Positions 46,811 through 56,342 of a stretch of 64,000 nt of DNA are shown one piece after another. The stretch lies in assembly GCF_026013525.1 (NCBI RefSeq), contig NZ_JAPDRA010000003.1:124001-188000 (forward strand). The letters are read 5' to 3'. Within the stretch, counting starts at the first letter, position 1. Every line of letters starts with the position of its first letter. Both the position numbers and the translations under genes were made by a program. The notes under the pieces were generated by a model. The model searched no databases, had not been told where the DNA came from, and saw nothing but the letters and a program-made list of their open reading frames with translations. Origin of the DNA: Sphingomonas canadensis. Lineage in GTDB: Bacteria; Pseudomonadota; Alphaproteobacteria; Sphingomonadales; Sphingomonadaceae.

Positions 46811-47812
46811 TCAGCCGGTCATCAGCGCGTCGTTGATCGAGCAGGCGGCCGGGCCGAGGATGACGATGAACAGCACCGGCAGGATGAACAGGATCAGCGG
46901 CACGGTCATGATCGCGGGCAGGCGGGCGGCCTTCTCCTCGGCGCGCATCATGCGCTCGTTGCGGAACTCGGCGGAAAGCACGCGCAGCGCTGAGGCGAGC
47001 GGGGTGCCGTATTTTTCCGTTTGAATCATGGTGGTTACGACGCCACGAACCGCTTCCAGATCGATGCGCGTCGCCAGATTCTCGAACGCCTGGCGGCGAT
47101 CCGTAAGGAAGCCCAGCTCGATCGCGGTGAGCTGGAATTCCTCGCCCAGTTCGGGATAGGCCTTGCCCAGCTCCTTTGCCACGCGGGAGAATGCGGCGTC
47201 CACGGTGAGTCCCGCTTCGGCACAGATGACCAGCAGATCGAGCGCATCGGGCAGGCCCTTGCGGATCGCATGGCTGCGCTTGGTGATCTGGTTCTTCAGA
47301 TAGATGTCCGGCGCCTTGTAGCTCAGGATGAAGCTGCCGGCGACGAGGCCATAGGCCTTGAGCGGGCTCCAGGTCGCGAACATCTCGGTGCCGTAGACGA
47401 GGAACAGCATCGTGCCGCCGAACACGATCGGCAGCACCAGCCGGCCGAAGATCACCGCCGGCGCCCATTCCTTCTGGCGGATGCCGGCCTGGAGCAGCTT
47501 GATCTGCACCGTCTTGACCTGGCTTTCCTGCAGCACCTTGAGCGACGACATCAGCGCGCGGATGCGATCGGCGCTTTCGTTCTTCTGGACCAGCTTGGCG
47601 CGGCGCTTCGAGGTCGAGGCGGTGATGCCGGCCTTGAGCTGCTCGCGGCGGTCGTTCAGCGCCTTGACGCGCTTGGCCATCGGATCGCGCACCGTGGTGG
47701 CGGCATAGATCGCCAGCATCATCGACATCGCGGCGACGCCCGCCAGCAGCGTGGCGACCCACAGCACGTCGACGCCCAGGATCGTCGGTCCGGAGGAGGG
47801 AGGAACGTCCAT
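46811..47812 (-). CDS. tadC: Tad pilus inner-membrane platform protein TadC
   Basis: A 333-residue type II secretion F-domain protein. About three N-terminal and C-terminal membrane helices flank the cytoplasmic T2SF domain with RKGLPDALDLLVICAEAGLTVDAAFSRVAKEL, ELGFLTDRRQAFENLATRIDL and QTEKYGTPLASALRVLS. TadC and TadB form the platform that the motor ATPase rotates or pushes to assemble Flp pilin. It begins 4 bases after the tadB stop and is the last clear pilus gene. Confidence 0.92.
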   Translation of the reverse strand: MDVPPSSGPTILGVDVLWVATLLAGVAAMSMMLAIYAATTVRDPMAKRVKALNDRREQLKAGITASTSKRRAKLVQKNESADRIRALMSSLKVLQESQVKTVQIKLLQAGIRQKEWAPAVIFGRLVLPIVFGGTMLFLVYGTEMFATWSPLKAYGLVAGSFILSYKAPDIYLKNQITKRSHAIRKGLPDALDLLVICAEAGLTVDAAFSRVAKELGKAYPELGEEFQLTAIELGFLTDRRQAFENLATRIDLEAVRGVVTTMIQTEKYGTPLASALRVLSAEFRNERMMRAEEKAARLPAIMTVPLILFILPVLFIVILGPAACSINDALMTG

Positions 47813-47816
47813 CGCG

Positions 47817-48797
47817 TCAGATCTCGAAATTGACCATCTTGGCCATGATCCAGGCGCCCAGCGCCATCCAGATCAGCCCGCCGCCGCCGGCGACCATCAG
47901 GCGCTCGTCCTTGAAGAAATTGGCCATGTAGTTGTTGTTGATGAACCACACGAGGCCGAACACGATGAAGGGCAGGGCGCCGACGATCAGCGCCGATGCC
48001 TTGGATTCCGAAGACATCGCCTTGATCTTCAGCTTCATCTGGCTGCGCTTGCGCAGCACGTCGGCCAGGTTGGCCAGCGTCTCGGCCAGGTTGCCGCCGG
48101 TCTCGCGCTGGATCGCGATGGTGATGACGAAGAACTGGAATTCGGGCGTGCCCAGCCGGTCCGAGGTCTCCTGAAGCGCGGTGTCGAGCGACTTGCCGAT
48201 CTTCATCTTGTCGCTGACCGCGCGGAATTCCTCGCCCACCGGCCCGTCGATCTCGCTGCCGACGACGGTCATCGTCTCGGTGATCGGCAGGCCCGATCGC
48301 AGGCCGCGCACCAGCAGCTCGATCGCGTCGGGGAACTTGGCGGTGAACTTGCCCACCCGGCGCTTGATGAAGACCCCGACGACGAAGTGGGGGATGCCCG
48401 CGCCCAGAAACAGGCCGACGAACAGCGAAAGCCAGATCGGCGCGCCCTGCAGCCACAGCGCCGCGAAGCCGATCAGCGTGAGCCCGAGCGAGGCCATGCC
48501 GTACTGGCCGACCGTCCAGGTCTTGCCGGTCATCGAAAGGCGCTTCTTGAGCTGCGCCGGATTGGGCAGGAACCGCGCGAACGTATTGTCCATGCGCGTG
48601 GCGCGCGCGGCAGAGACGCGGCGGATCTGCGCCTCCATCGCCGCCTGGCCGGTGGCGCTCACGGTATGCCGGTCGCGCAGGCCCGTCAGGCGCCGCGCGC
48701 CCGCGCGCTCCACCGACGGCCCGGAAAAGGCGAAGACCATCATCGCCAGCACCGCGAAGGCGCCGCCGCCGATCATCAGAAGGGGCAACAGGTCCAT
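47817..48797 (-). CDS. tadB: Tad pilus inner-membrane platform protein TadB
   Basis: A 326-residue T2SF-domain membrane protein. FPDAIELLVRGLRSGLPITETMTVVGSEI and QRETGGNLAETLANLADVLRKRSQM are the two conserved blocks, with helices at the N-terminus and after residue 260. In usual Tad loci it follows the cpaF/tadA motor ATPase, but here it lies only 57 bases after cpaE, with no ATPase gene between. Confidence 0.93.
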   Translation of the reverse strand: MDLLPLLMIGGGAFAVLAMMVFAFSGPSVERAGARRLTGLRDRHTVSATGQAAMEAQIRRVSAARATRMDNTFARFLPNPAQLKKRLSMTGKTWTVGQYGMASLGLTLIGFAALWLQGAPIWLSLFVGLFLGAGIPHFVVGVFIKRRVGKFTAKFPDAIELLVRGLRSGLPITETMTVVGSEIDGPVGEEFRAVSDKMKIGKSLDTALQETSDRLGTPEFQFFVITIAIQRETGGNLAETLANLADVLRKRSQMKLKIKAMSSESKASALIVGALPFIVFGLVWFINNNYMANFFKDERLMVAGGGGLIWMALGAWIMAKMVNFEI

Positions 48798-48854
48798 GCC
48801 CGCACTCGTCTCCGCACCATTGCCCGCCGACGCTAGCGCCGGGGGGCTAAGAAA

Positions 48855-50141
48855 CTACTTCTTGCCCGGCATCTTCACCATCAGCTTGCCGAGCAGCGAC
48901 CCGCCCTTCGTGCCGGGCTTGCCGGCCCCCGCGGACTTGCCGCGCGGCTCCTCGCGCTCGCCCGAATCGGTGATCCCGGTCACGCGCTGCGCAAGCTCGG
49001 CCATCGGGTGCAGCGATTTCGTGCTGCGCCCGGCCTCCGCCAGCGGCTTGCCCAGCTTGGCGGCCTGCGCCGCGATCCTGGGCTCGAAGGGGATCAGGAA
49101 ATCGATCTTGCGCTCGATCGATCCCTCGAAGTCCTTGCGGCTGATCTCCTGCATCGCGGCGGGCTGGACGCGGTTGGCGACCACGATCACCTGCGTCTGC
49201 GGCGCGTTGGACTTGAACCACGAAAGGATGCGGATCGCATCGCGCGCCGCGGCCAGCGTCAGCTCGGTCACCAGCACCGCCACCTGCACGTCGCTGATCA
49301 GGTGCGGATGCAGCACCAGCATGTTGCGCGGCAGATCGACCACGGTGCATTCGAACGCGCCGCGGATTTCCTCCTGAAGCTGGAAGAAGGCCGCGCCATC
49401 GGTCAGCACGGGCGAGTTGATCGGCGCCTCGGCAGACAGGACGGACAGCGTGTCCGATGCCTTCACCATCGCGCGTTCGATGAACAGCCCGTCGATGCGG
49501 CTCGGGTTTTCGATCGCGTCGGTCAGGCCGCGGCCGGGCTCCAGGTCCAGCGCCAGCGCGCCCGTGCCGAAATGCACGTCCAGGTCGAGCAGCGCGGTTG
49601 ATCGCTTGTGCTTGTCGCTCAGCAGCCAGGCGAGCGAGGTCGCCACGGTAGAGGCGCCGCATCCGCCGCGGGTGCCGATCACCGCCACCGCGCAATGCGG
49701 CCGGTCCGATCCCGGATCGGCCAGCTTCGGCGCGTTGAGCGACATCTGCGCATGGGTGAACGCCTCGCGCAGCATGTCGGGGTTCAGCGGCTTGAGCAGA
49801 TAGTCCTGGATGCCGCTGGCCACCAGATCACGGTACAGCCGCACATCGTTGACCTGGCCGGAGGCGATCACCACCGTGCCCGGCTCGCAGACTTCGGCGA
49901 GCGCGTTGATATCGTTCAGCGGATCGCCCGATTCGGAAAGATCGACGAACAGCACATTGGGGCTGGCCGATACCGACAGCGTATGCACCGCGTTGCGCAG
50001 CCCGCCCTTGTTGACCTTTTCGGGGCTCCAGCCGAGTTCGACCGCGATCGGGCGCAGCGCCTCGGCCGTCGTCTCGTCGCATACGAAGGCGACGAACGGC
50101 TCGCGATGGCTGGCGCGTCCGGGATTGAAGGGCGCGTTCAC
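48855..50141 (-). CDS. cpaE: Tad pilus localisation ATPase-like protein CpaE/TadZ
   Basis: A 428-residue protein with an N-terminal receiver-like domain (residues ~15-135) followed by a ParA/MinD-type domain. Its deviant Walker A is IGTRGGCGASTVATSLAWLL, lacking the signature lysine before GG, as in some TadZ proteins. LLDLDVHFGTGALAL and VVDLPRNMLVL match the ParA core. TadZ marks the pole for pilus assembly. It overlaps cpaD by 4 bases (ATGA). The C-terminal ~40 residues are basic and Gly/Lys rich. Confidence 0.92.
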   Translation of the reverse strand: MNAPFNPGRASHREPFVAFVCDETTAEALRPIAVELGWSPEKVNKGGLRNAVHTLSVSASPNVLFVDLSESGDPLNDINALAEVCEPGTVVIASGQVNDVRLYRDLVASGIQDYLLKPLNPDMLREAFTHAQMSLNAPKLADPGSDRPHCAVAVIGTRGGCGASTVATSLAWLLSDKHKRSTALLDLDVHFGTGALALDLEPGRGLTDAIENPSRIDGLFIERAMVKASDTLSVLSAEAPINSPVLTDGAAFFQLQEEIRGAFECTVVDLPRNMLVLHPHLISDVQVAVLVTELTLAAARDAIRILSWFKSNAPQTQVIVVANRVQPAAMQEISRKDFEGSIERKIDFLIPFEPRIAAQAAKLGKPLAEAGRSTKSLHPMAELAQRVTGITDSGEREEPRGKSAGAGKPGTKGGSLLGKLMVKMPGKK

Positions 50142-50776
50142 TGGGATCCGCCTCCGGTGCTCTCGCTCTTGACGACGGTGCCGCCGCCGCCGCTGGGGTT
50201 GGCATCGCGCAGCGCCTTGATCGCCTTGGCGGCGGTCGCGGGGTCCGCGGTCGGCGATCCGGGCGCGCCGCGCACCAGATCCGCCGGATCGGCCACCATG
50301 GCGGCCAGGTTCTTGTTGGTCGCGCAGCCGAAGTTGGAGCTGGTGCTCGCCGAATAGTCCGGCTGGTAGACGCGCGAATAATCGGGGCAGCCGGGCACGG
50401 TGGCGCTCATCCGCGTCACCACCACGCGCACTGTTCCGGGCTGGAGCTGGCCGGCGGTCAGCGGCGCGCGGCCGGCGACGATCAGGCCATAGCGGCGCGC
50501 CTCCGCGGCGATCTGCTCGCGGCCGGTGGAGCCGTCGTTGCCGTCGTCGATGGTGATACGATCACCATAGCCGACGTTCATCGACTGGAGCCAGCCGCCC
50601 AGCCGCTGCGCCTCTCCCGGGGCGAGCGCATAGCCGGAGGTATCGAGGTCGAGCGTATAGTCGGTGCGCTGGACCACGGGCTGATAGATCGAGTTGACGC
50701 CGCCGTTGTACGGCCCGCAGCCGCCCATCAGCAGGGCGGGGGCGAGGAGCAGGGGGAGTGCGCTACGCTTGAACAT
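50138..50776 (-). CDS. cpaD: Tad pilus assembly lipoprotein CpaD
   Basis: The 212-residue lipoprotein has a lipobox LLMGGCGP. The CpaD domain includes DRITIDDGN and VRVVVTRMSATVPGCPDYSRV, then SSNFGCATNKNLAAMVADPADLV, where the second part is the signature. It presumably assists the secretin CpaC in the outer membrane. I chose the ATG complementary to 50776, 7 bases from GGAG; another ATG is 6 bases upstream. It ends in the 4-base overlap with cpaE. Confidence 0.92.
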   Translation of the reverse strand: MFKRSALPLLLAPALLMGGCGPYNGGVNSIYQPVVQRTDYTLDLDTSGYALAPGEAQRLGGWLQSMNVGYGDRITIDDGNDGSTGREQIAAEARRYGLIVAGRAPLTAGQLQPGTVRVVVTRMSATVPGCPDYSRVYQPDYSASTSSNFGCATNKNLAAMVADPADLVRGAPGSPTADPATAAKAIKALRDANPSGGGGTVVKSESTGGGSQ

Positions 50777-50797
50777 GTTCATCTCCTCAACCTTGCG

Positions 50798-52378
50798 TCA
50801 GAAGCCGAAGCCCGGGCCGGCGGCCACGTCCTTGCGCTTCTTCTTGTCCGCGGGCGGCTGTGCCTTGCCGGGGCGCACGCCTTCCTCGGGCTTGGCGGGC
50901 GCCGGGGGCTGTGTCAGCGCGCCGATCGTCGGCGTCGCGGGCGCGTCCTGCGGCGGGGCCATCGTCGGCTTGGGCCGGTCGCCGCCGGTGGTGCCGGAGC
51001 CGAGCTGGCCGCCGAAGATGCGCGAGAAATCGTCCGCCGCCTTGTATCCGTCGGTGGGCAGCGCGATCTCGTTGGCGTTGACCGGCTTCACCAGATAGGG
51101 GGTGATCACGATCACCAGCTCGGTCTCGTTGCGCTTCCAGGCGTTGGAGCGGAACAGCGTGCCCAGCACGGGCACGTCGCCCAGGCCCGGCGCCTTGTCG
51201 ATCGAGTTGTCGTGGCTGTTGGAAAGCAGCCCGGCGATCATGAAGCTCTCGCCCGATCCCAGCTCGACCGATGTCTCGGCACGCCGGGTGGTGAGCGCGG
51301 GAATGGTGACGTTGTTCAGCGTCACCGCGCCCGCGGCCGAAAGCTGCGACACCTCCGGGCGCACGCGCAGCGAGATGCGGCCGTCCGAAAGCACCGTCGG
51401 TGTGAAGGCCAGGCTGACGCCATATTGCTTGTATTCGATGGTGATCACGGTGCCGCCGTTGCCGCTCTGCGGAACGGGGATCGGGATTTCGCCGCCCGCC
51501 AGGAAGGTGGCCGTCTCGCCCGAGAGCGCGGTCAGGTTCGGCTGGGCCAGCGTGGTCACCTGGCCCAGCGTCTCGCCCAGATCGAGCGAGCCGAGCAGCG
51601 TGGTGCCCAGGATGTTGCCCGCGCCGCCGATCACGGTGCCCCCGGTAGTGGGGCCGGGGAAGGCTACGCCCCAGCCGCCGGGCGGGATGCCGTTGGTATC
51701 GGTGGTGGTGCCGTTGTTATAGGTGAAGCTTCCCTGCCGGCCGCGCGCGACGCCGAAGGTGAACGGGCCTCCGTCGCGGTTCTGCAGGTTGACGCCGATG
51801 TTCTTGGCGAAGCTGCGGCTCACTTCGGCGAAGCGCACCTGCAGGTTCACCTGTAGCGGCGTCGCGGTCTGCAGCCGGCTGACGATCTGGGTGTCCTTGC
51901 CGACGAAGGCCTGCACCAGCCGTTCGGCCTCGGCCACGTCGGACGGGCTCTTCACCGTGCCGGTGAGCAGCACCAGCCCGTTCATCGGCGTGGCGACGAT
52001 CTCCGCATCCGGCATCGCCAGGCGCAGCATCGAATCGATCGAATCCAGGTTCTGGCCGACACGGATGTTGGCCGAATAGGCGACCCGGCCCGATTTGGTG
52101 GTGGCATAGACCGTGGTCTCGCCCGCGCCCTTGCCGAAGATATAGATCTGCGTGGGCGAACGGACGGAGACGTCGGCGATCTGGTCGTTCGCCACGAACA
52201 CGCTGTCGATCGGCGCTTCCAGGTTGATCAGGCGGCCGCGGCCGGTGTTGATCTGGAGCGTCGTGCTGGGCGAGGGCGCGACCGACTGGGCGGCCGCGGG
52301 CAGCGGCGGCACCATCGGCGCGCAGACGAGCGCCAGGATCGCGAGCGGCGCCGCGAAGGGCTTTGCTGGCGTGCGCAT
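50798..52378 (-). CDS. cpaC: Tad pilus outer-membrane secretin CpaC/RcpA
   Basis: A 526-residue secretin with signal peptide (to about AAAQS). The N-terminal domain carries GRGRLINLEAPIDSVFVANDQIADVSV (pilus N-terminal repeat), a BON-like part with GLVLLTGTVKSPSDVAEAERLV, and the secretin core with LTALSGETATFLAGGEIPIPV and AETSVELGSGESFMIAGLL. The C-terminus is Pro/Lys rich. It forms the outer-membrane channel. It lies 1 base downstream of cpaB and 21 bases upstream of cpaD. Confidence 0.94.
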   Translation of the reverse strand: MRTPAKPFAAPLAILALVCAPMVPPLPAAAQSVAPSPSTTLQINTGRGRLINLEAPIDSVFVANDQIADVSVRSPTQIYIFGKGAGETTVYATTKSGRVAYSANIRVGQNLDSIDSMLRLAMPDAEIVATPMNGLVLLTGTVKSPSDVAEAERLVQAFVGKDTQIVSRLQTATPLQVNLQVRFAEVSRSFAKNIGVNLQNRDGGPFTFGVARGRQGSFTYNNGTTTDTNGIPPGGWGVAFPGPTTGGTVIGGAGNILGTTLLGSLDLGETLGQVTTLAQPNLTALSGETATFLAGGEIPIPVPQSGNGGTVITIEYKQYGVSLAFTPTVLSDGRISLRVRPEVSQLSAAGAVTLNNVTIPALTTRRAETSVELGSGESFMIAGLLSNSHDNSIDKAPGLGDVPVLGTLFRSNAWKRNETELVIVITPYLVKPVNANEIALPTDGYKAADDFSRIFGGQLGSGTTGGDRPKPTMAPPQDAPATPTIGALTQPPAPAKPEEGVRPGKAQPPADKKKRKDVAAGPGFGF

Positions 52379-52379
52379 G

Positions 52380-53420
52380 CTAATTCTTCCCCCCGACCGG
52401 GACGACGGTCACGTTGTTACCGCGCATGACATTGACCACGGGACCCTGCTGCACGGGCGCAGGCGCTCCTGGATAGGTTTGTCCGCCGGGCGCGGGGGCC
52501 GCGCCGGGGCCGCGATCGTCGCGGGGCTTGGCGGGGACGGTGCGGCGCTGGAAGCGCGACACGTCGGCCCCGGTGGTCACGGTGCTGCCCGCGTCGATCG
52601 GGCGGGCGGCGGCGCGCGTCAGCATCGCCTTCTCCGCCTTGGGATCGTCGGGCACCTGCACGTCGCCGCTGGCGATCGCATCCTCAAGCTCGCCCTGGTT
52701 GTCGGCGATCGAGCGCAGCGACAGCGAAAGGCTACCCACGGTCTGCATCACCGCGATCTTCTCGGCGATCTTGGGCGTCGCCTCGACGGTGACGGTGGAA
52801 TAGGTGGCGACGACGGTGTTGCCCTTGTCGTCGGTCTGCTTGTCGGTACGCTGGTCGGTGGCCAGCACGCGCAGGTTCTTCAGCACGGTTTCGCTGGCCT
52901 TCAGCGGCGGGCCATCGCCGCCGCCGGCGATTTCCTGCGTCAGGATCAGGTCGACGCGGTCGCCCGGGAAGATGAAGCCCGCGACCGAGCTCTGCGCGTT
53001 CACCGGCACGGTGACGGCGCGCATGCCCGGGCCAAGCGCGGCAGCCAGGAAGCCGCGATCGCCGGGCTTCACCAGCGCGCCCTGGGTCAGCGGCTGCCCC
53101 GCGGGAATCGCGAAGCGGACCACCGTGCCCTGAAGCGACTTGGGATCCATCGCGTCCTTCTTGAAATAGGCGCCCTCGATCATCTCGTTCGGCCAGGGGA
53201 TGAACTTCATCGCCTCCGGATCGAGGATCGTGCCCACCGGCAGCGCGCGCGTGGCGACAAGCACCTCGGTGGTGTTCTGCGCGGGTGCGGCCCCGGGGGT
53301 GCCGGGCGCCGCGCCGGCCACCGGCGCGGGGCTGCCCACCATCAGGTTGCGCGCCATGAATGCCGTGACGGCCGCGACGATCAGCGCGCCGACGAGAAGA
53401 ATGATCTTGCGTGCATCCAT
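52380..53420 (-). CDS. cpaB: Tad pilus assembly protein CpaB/RcpC
   Basis: A 346-residue protein with an N-terminal membrane anchor (KIILLVGALIVAAVTAFMA). It carries the SAF domain with VLVATRALPVGTILDPEAM and the RcpC region with GMRAVTVPVNAQSSVAGFIFPGDRVDLILTQ. It links the inner membrane to the secretin. I chose ATG at 53420 (MDARK), trimming a 7-residue extension. It is followed 1 base later by cpaC, and its C-terminus has a Pro-rich tail. Confidence 0.93.
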   Translation of the reverse strand: MDARKIILLVGALIVAAVTAFMARNLMVGSPAPVAGAAPGTPGAAPAQNTTEVLVATRALPVGTILDPEAMKFIPWPNEMIEGAYFKKDAMDPKSLQGTVVRFAIPAGQPLTQGALVKPGDRGFLAAALGPGMRAVTVPVNAQSSVAGFIFPGDRVDLILTQEIAGGGDGPPLKASETVLKNLRVLATDQRTDKQTDDKGNTVVATYSTVTVEATPKIAEKIAVMQTVGSLSLSLRSIADNQGELEDAIASGDVQVPDDPKAEKAMLTRAAARPIDAGSTVTTGADVSRFQRRTVPAKPRDDRGPGAAPAPGGQTYPGAPAPVQQGPVVNVMRGNNVTVVPVGGKN

Positions 53421-53473
53421 GACGCTCGGGCCTTTTTCCAAACTGATGGCCGGGTTGAACCGGCGTCATTCAG

Positions 53474-53944
53474 TCACCCAAAATGGTTAATTATCGGTTC
53501 GCGAATTACGATCAGCGTCGCGATTGCGATCGCCACGCCGTAAGGGATTTCCAGGGGGGAGCTGCTTTTGCGCAGCCATTTGTCGGCCACCATCACCAGC
53601 GTGAGCGCGCCGCCGAGCAGCGACATCAGCACCAGCATCCACACCAGCGGGACCAGCGGCAGCCACAGCGCCAGCGCGGCGATCATCTTCACGTCGCCGC
53701 CGCCCATCTGGCCCAGCGCGAAGGCCGCCGCGAACAGCGCCAGCACCGCCAGCGCCACGCCGAACTGGATTGCCATGCCGGGCCAGGGCTCGACTCCGCT
53801 GGCATACCACCAGGCGGGGGCCATCAGCGCGATGGCGGCGTTCTTCCAATTGGCGATTTCGCGCGTGCGCGCGTCCTGAATCCCGGCCGAAACCAGGAGC
53901 AGCACAAGCGCGACGAGCAGAAAGGTGGTCAATATCGTCCCCAT
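53474..53944 (-). CDS. cpaA: Tad prepilin peptidase
   Basis: A 156-residue type IV-like prepilin peptidase with about five membrane helices. The two catalytic Asp residues are in AGIQDARTREI near residue 25 and in the GxGD block GQMGGGDVKMIAALALW near residue 80. It cuts the leader from Flp pilin. No flp pilin gene is found in the window. It is the first gene of the Tad operon, 53 bases before cpaB, and divergent from the hydrolase gene with only 50 bases between starts. Confidence 0.92.
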   Translation of the reverse strand: MGTILTTFLLVALVLLLVSAGIQDARTREIANWKNAAIALMAPAWWYASGVEPWPGMAIQFGVALAVLALFAAAFALGQMGGGDVKMIAALALWLPLVPLVWMLVLMSLLGGALTLVMVADKWLRKSSSPLEIPYGVAIAIATLIVIREPIINHFG

Positions 53945-53994
53945 CCCCGGCAAATCCCTAGACGGGACGGCTTTCCAAAAAGTAACCAGAGGCA

Positions 53995-54942
53995 ATGGCA
54001 GAACCCCAGTACGACCGCCGCGCCTATCCCGCCGGATCGCGCATCCACAGTTGGCCCGCCCCCGACGGGTGGGAACTGCGCGCCTTCGCCTGGCCCGCCG
54101 AGACCGCCAGTCCGCGCGGATCGATCCTGTTCCAGGGCGGGCGCGGAGACATTTTCGAGAAATATCTGGAGCTGTTCGGCCACTGGCATTCGCAGGGCTG
54201 GACGATCACCTCGTTCGACTGGCGCGGCCAGGGCGGATCGGGACGGCTGACCGAGCGCAGGAATTGCGGCCATATCGGAGATTTCGCCGATTACGTCGCC
54301 GATCTGCGCGCCTTCGCCGCCGAATGGCTACCCGCGACTCCAGGCCCGCACGTCACCATCGCGCATTCGATGGGCGGCCATATCCTGCTGCGCGGGCTGG
54401 TGGAGGGCGCGGTGCGGCCCGATGCGGCGGTGCTGGTGGCGCCGATGCTGGGCGTCCACGCAATCGGCGGCGCCTGGCTGGGCGAGCGGCTGGCGCGGCT
54501 GATGGGCGGGGTGGGCGACGATACCCGCCCGGCGTGGAAGACCAACGAGAAGCCCTATACCACCGAAAGCCGCCAGAAGCTGTTGACCCACGACGCCGCG
54601 CGCTATTCCGATGAAGGCTGGTGGAAGGAGCAGAAGCCAGAGCTGCACACCGGCAGCCCGAGCTGGCACTGGCTGATCGAGGCGTTCCGTTCGATGCGCG
54701 AGCTGCGCGGCAATCCCGCGCTGAAGACGATGGATGTGCCGCTGCTGATGCTGGTGGCGGAGGCCGACGGGCTGGTCGATCCCAAGGCCGCGCTCGCCAT
54801 CGCGTCGAAGCTGCCCGACGTCCGCGTCGTCCGCTTCGGCAAGGAGAGCGCGCACGAGATCCTGCGGGAGGGCGACAAGGTGCGCAACCGCGCGATCGGC
54901 GAGATCGACCTGTTCCTCCAGGCGCGGGCGCAAAAGCGGTGA
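53995..54942 (+). CDS. Alpha/beta hydrolase, monoacylglycerol lipase/lysophospholipase-like
   Basis: A 315-residue alpha/beta hydrolase. FDWRGQGGSGRL is the oxyanion-side strand, the nucleophile is the Ser in IAHSMGGHILLR, and LVAEADGLVDPKAA with SAHEILRE supply the acid and His. The layout resembles PldB-type lysophospholipases. It lacks a signal peptide, so it should be cytoplasmic. The stop overlaps the GTG start of an FAD oxidoreductase (GTGA), so the two are coupled. Confidence 0.88.
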   Translation: MAEPQYDRRAYPAGSRIHSWPAPDGWELRAFAWPAETASPRGSILFQGGRGDIFEKYLELFGHWHSQGWTITSFDWRGQGGSGRLTERRNCGHIGDFADYVADLRAFAAEWLPATPGPHVTIAHSMGGHILLRGLVEGAVRPDAAVLVAPMLGVHAIGGAWLGERLARLMGGVGDDTRPAWKTNEKPYTTESRQKLLTHDAARYSDEGWWKEQKPELHTGSPSWHWLIEAFRSMRELRGNPALKTMDVPLLMLVAEADGLVDPKAALAIASKLPDVRVVRFGKESAHEILREGDKVRNRAIGEIDLFLQARAQKR

Positions 54943-56039
54943 GCGGGTTCGACTTCGCGATCATCGGCGCTGGCATCGCCGGGGCGGGGATCGCCGCCGA
55001 GCTGGCGCCGCACGCCCGCGTGCTGATCCTGGAGGGTGAGGATCATCCGGGATATCACACCACCGGGCGATCCGCGGCCTTCTGGTCCGAAACCTATGGC
55101 GGCCCGCTGATCCAGCCGCTCACCACCGCCTCCACCGAGGGGATATCGCCCTTTCTGGAGCCGCTGGGCTCCTATCACATCGCCCGGTTCGACGAGCAGG
55201 CGATCGTCGACAAATATCTCGCCGATTTCGCGAACAGCGGGGTCGAGCTGATCCCGGTCGATCCGCGCCCGCACATTCCGGGGCTGCGCGAGCAATGGAG
55301 CCTTTCGGTCTATGAGCCGAGCTGCGCCTATATCGACGTGGGCGGGCTGCACGGCGCCTTTCTGAAGGCGGCGCGCGCGGCGGGGGCGGAACTGCGCACC
55401 GGCGCGCGGCTGACCGGCGTGGCGCGTGAGGGCGGCCGCTGGCGGCTGGCGACGAGCGCGGGGGATTTCGCCGCGGACGTGCTGGTCGACGCGGCCGGCG
55501 CCTGGGCCGATCCGGTGGCGGAGATGGCGGGCGCCCGGCCGATCGGCATCCAGCCCTATCGCCGCACGATGGTTCAGATCCTCACCGATCCGCCACCGCC
55601 GGAGAAGCTGACCCATGTCGGCCATCTGGGCGGCAGCTTCTATTTCAAGCCGGAGGCCGGCGGGCGGCTGTGGCTTTCGCCGCATGATGAGATTCCCAGC
55701 CCGCCGTGCGACGCCCAGCCCGAGGATATCGACGTCGCCATCGCGATCGACCGGTTCGAACATTGCGTCGATTGGCGCGTGGCGAAGCTGGAGCACAAAT
55801 GGGCCGGCCTGCGCAGCTTCGCGCCGGACCGGCTGCCCGTCTATGGCTTCGATCCGGACGTGCCGGGCTTCTTCTGGTGCGCGGGGCAGGGCGGCTTCGG
55901 CATCCAGACAGCGCCCGCCGCGTCGAAGATGGCGGCCGCGCTGGCGCTGGGCGGCGCGCTGCCCGATTCTCTCTCCGGAATTGATCCAAATCGCTATTCC
56001 GCGGCCCGATTCCGGGCTAGCGTAACGCCGGATTCGTGA
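54939..56039 (+). CDS. FAD-dependent oxidoreductase, DAO family
   Basis: A 366-residue protein with the N-terminal dinucleotide fold FAIIGAGIAGAGIAAELAPHARVLILEGE and the DAO-type catalytic core, including SAAFWSETYG, AGAWADPVAEMAG and the C-terminal FFWCAGQGGFGIQTAPA. It most likely oxidises a small amine or imino acid, but the substrate is not evident. It overlaps the hydrolase stop by GTGA and is followed 12 bases later by a DUF1508 gene. Confidence 0.88.
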   Translation: MSGFDFAIIGAGIAGAGIAAELAPHARVLILEGEDHPGYHTTGRSAAFWSETYGGPLIQPLTTASTEGISPFLEPLGSYHIARFDEQAIVDKYLADFANSGVELIPVDPRPHIPGLREQWSLSVYEPSCAYIDVGGLHGAFLKAARAAGAELRTGARLTGVAREGGRWRLATSAGDFAADVLVDAAGAWADPVAEMAGARPIGIQPYRRTMVQILTDPPPPEKLTHVGHLGGSFYFKPEAGGRLWLSPHDEIPSPPCDAQPEDIDVAIAIDRFEHCVDWRVAKLEHKWAGLRSFAPDRLPVYGFDPDVPGFFWCAGQGGFGIQTAPAASKMAAALALGGALPDSLSGIDPNRYSAARFRASVTPDS

Positions 56040-56051
56040 AGGGAGGGCCGG

Positions 56052-56222
56052 ATGGCACACAAGTTCGTGATCGAGCAGAACAAGGCTGGCGAGTATGTCG
56101 CCAAGTTCAAGTACAACAGCGAAGTGATCTTCTGGACCGAGGGATATTCGAGCAAGGCGAACGCGCGCAATGCGATCGAATCGATCCTGAAGAACGGCCC
56201 CGGCGCACCCGTCGAGGAGTGA
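56052..56222 (+). CDS. DUF1508 (YegP-like) small protein
   Basis: This 56-residue protein starts MAHKFVIEQNKAGEYVAKFKYN and continues with EVIFWTEGYSSKANARNAIESI, which is one unit of the DUF1508/YegP beta-beta-alpha repeat; many members have two units. It is preceded by GGGAGGG six to seven bases before the ATG. It lies 12 bases after the FAD oxidoreductase. Function unknown. Confidence 0.85.
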   Translation: MAHKFVIEQNKAGEYVAKFKYNSEVIFWTEGYSSKANARNAIESILKNGPGAPVEE

Positions 56223-56342
56223 TCGCCCGCCGGTCCGCCGCGCATGCCGCGGCGGGCCGGGGCATCGCCGCCCGGCCGGTTTCGGGACACCGCGCCCCGC
56301 CGCCGCGCGGATGACGCTACGGCAAGCTTGCCCCGCGCGAAG

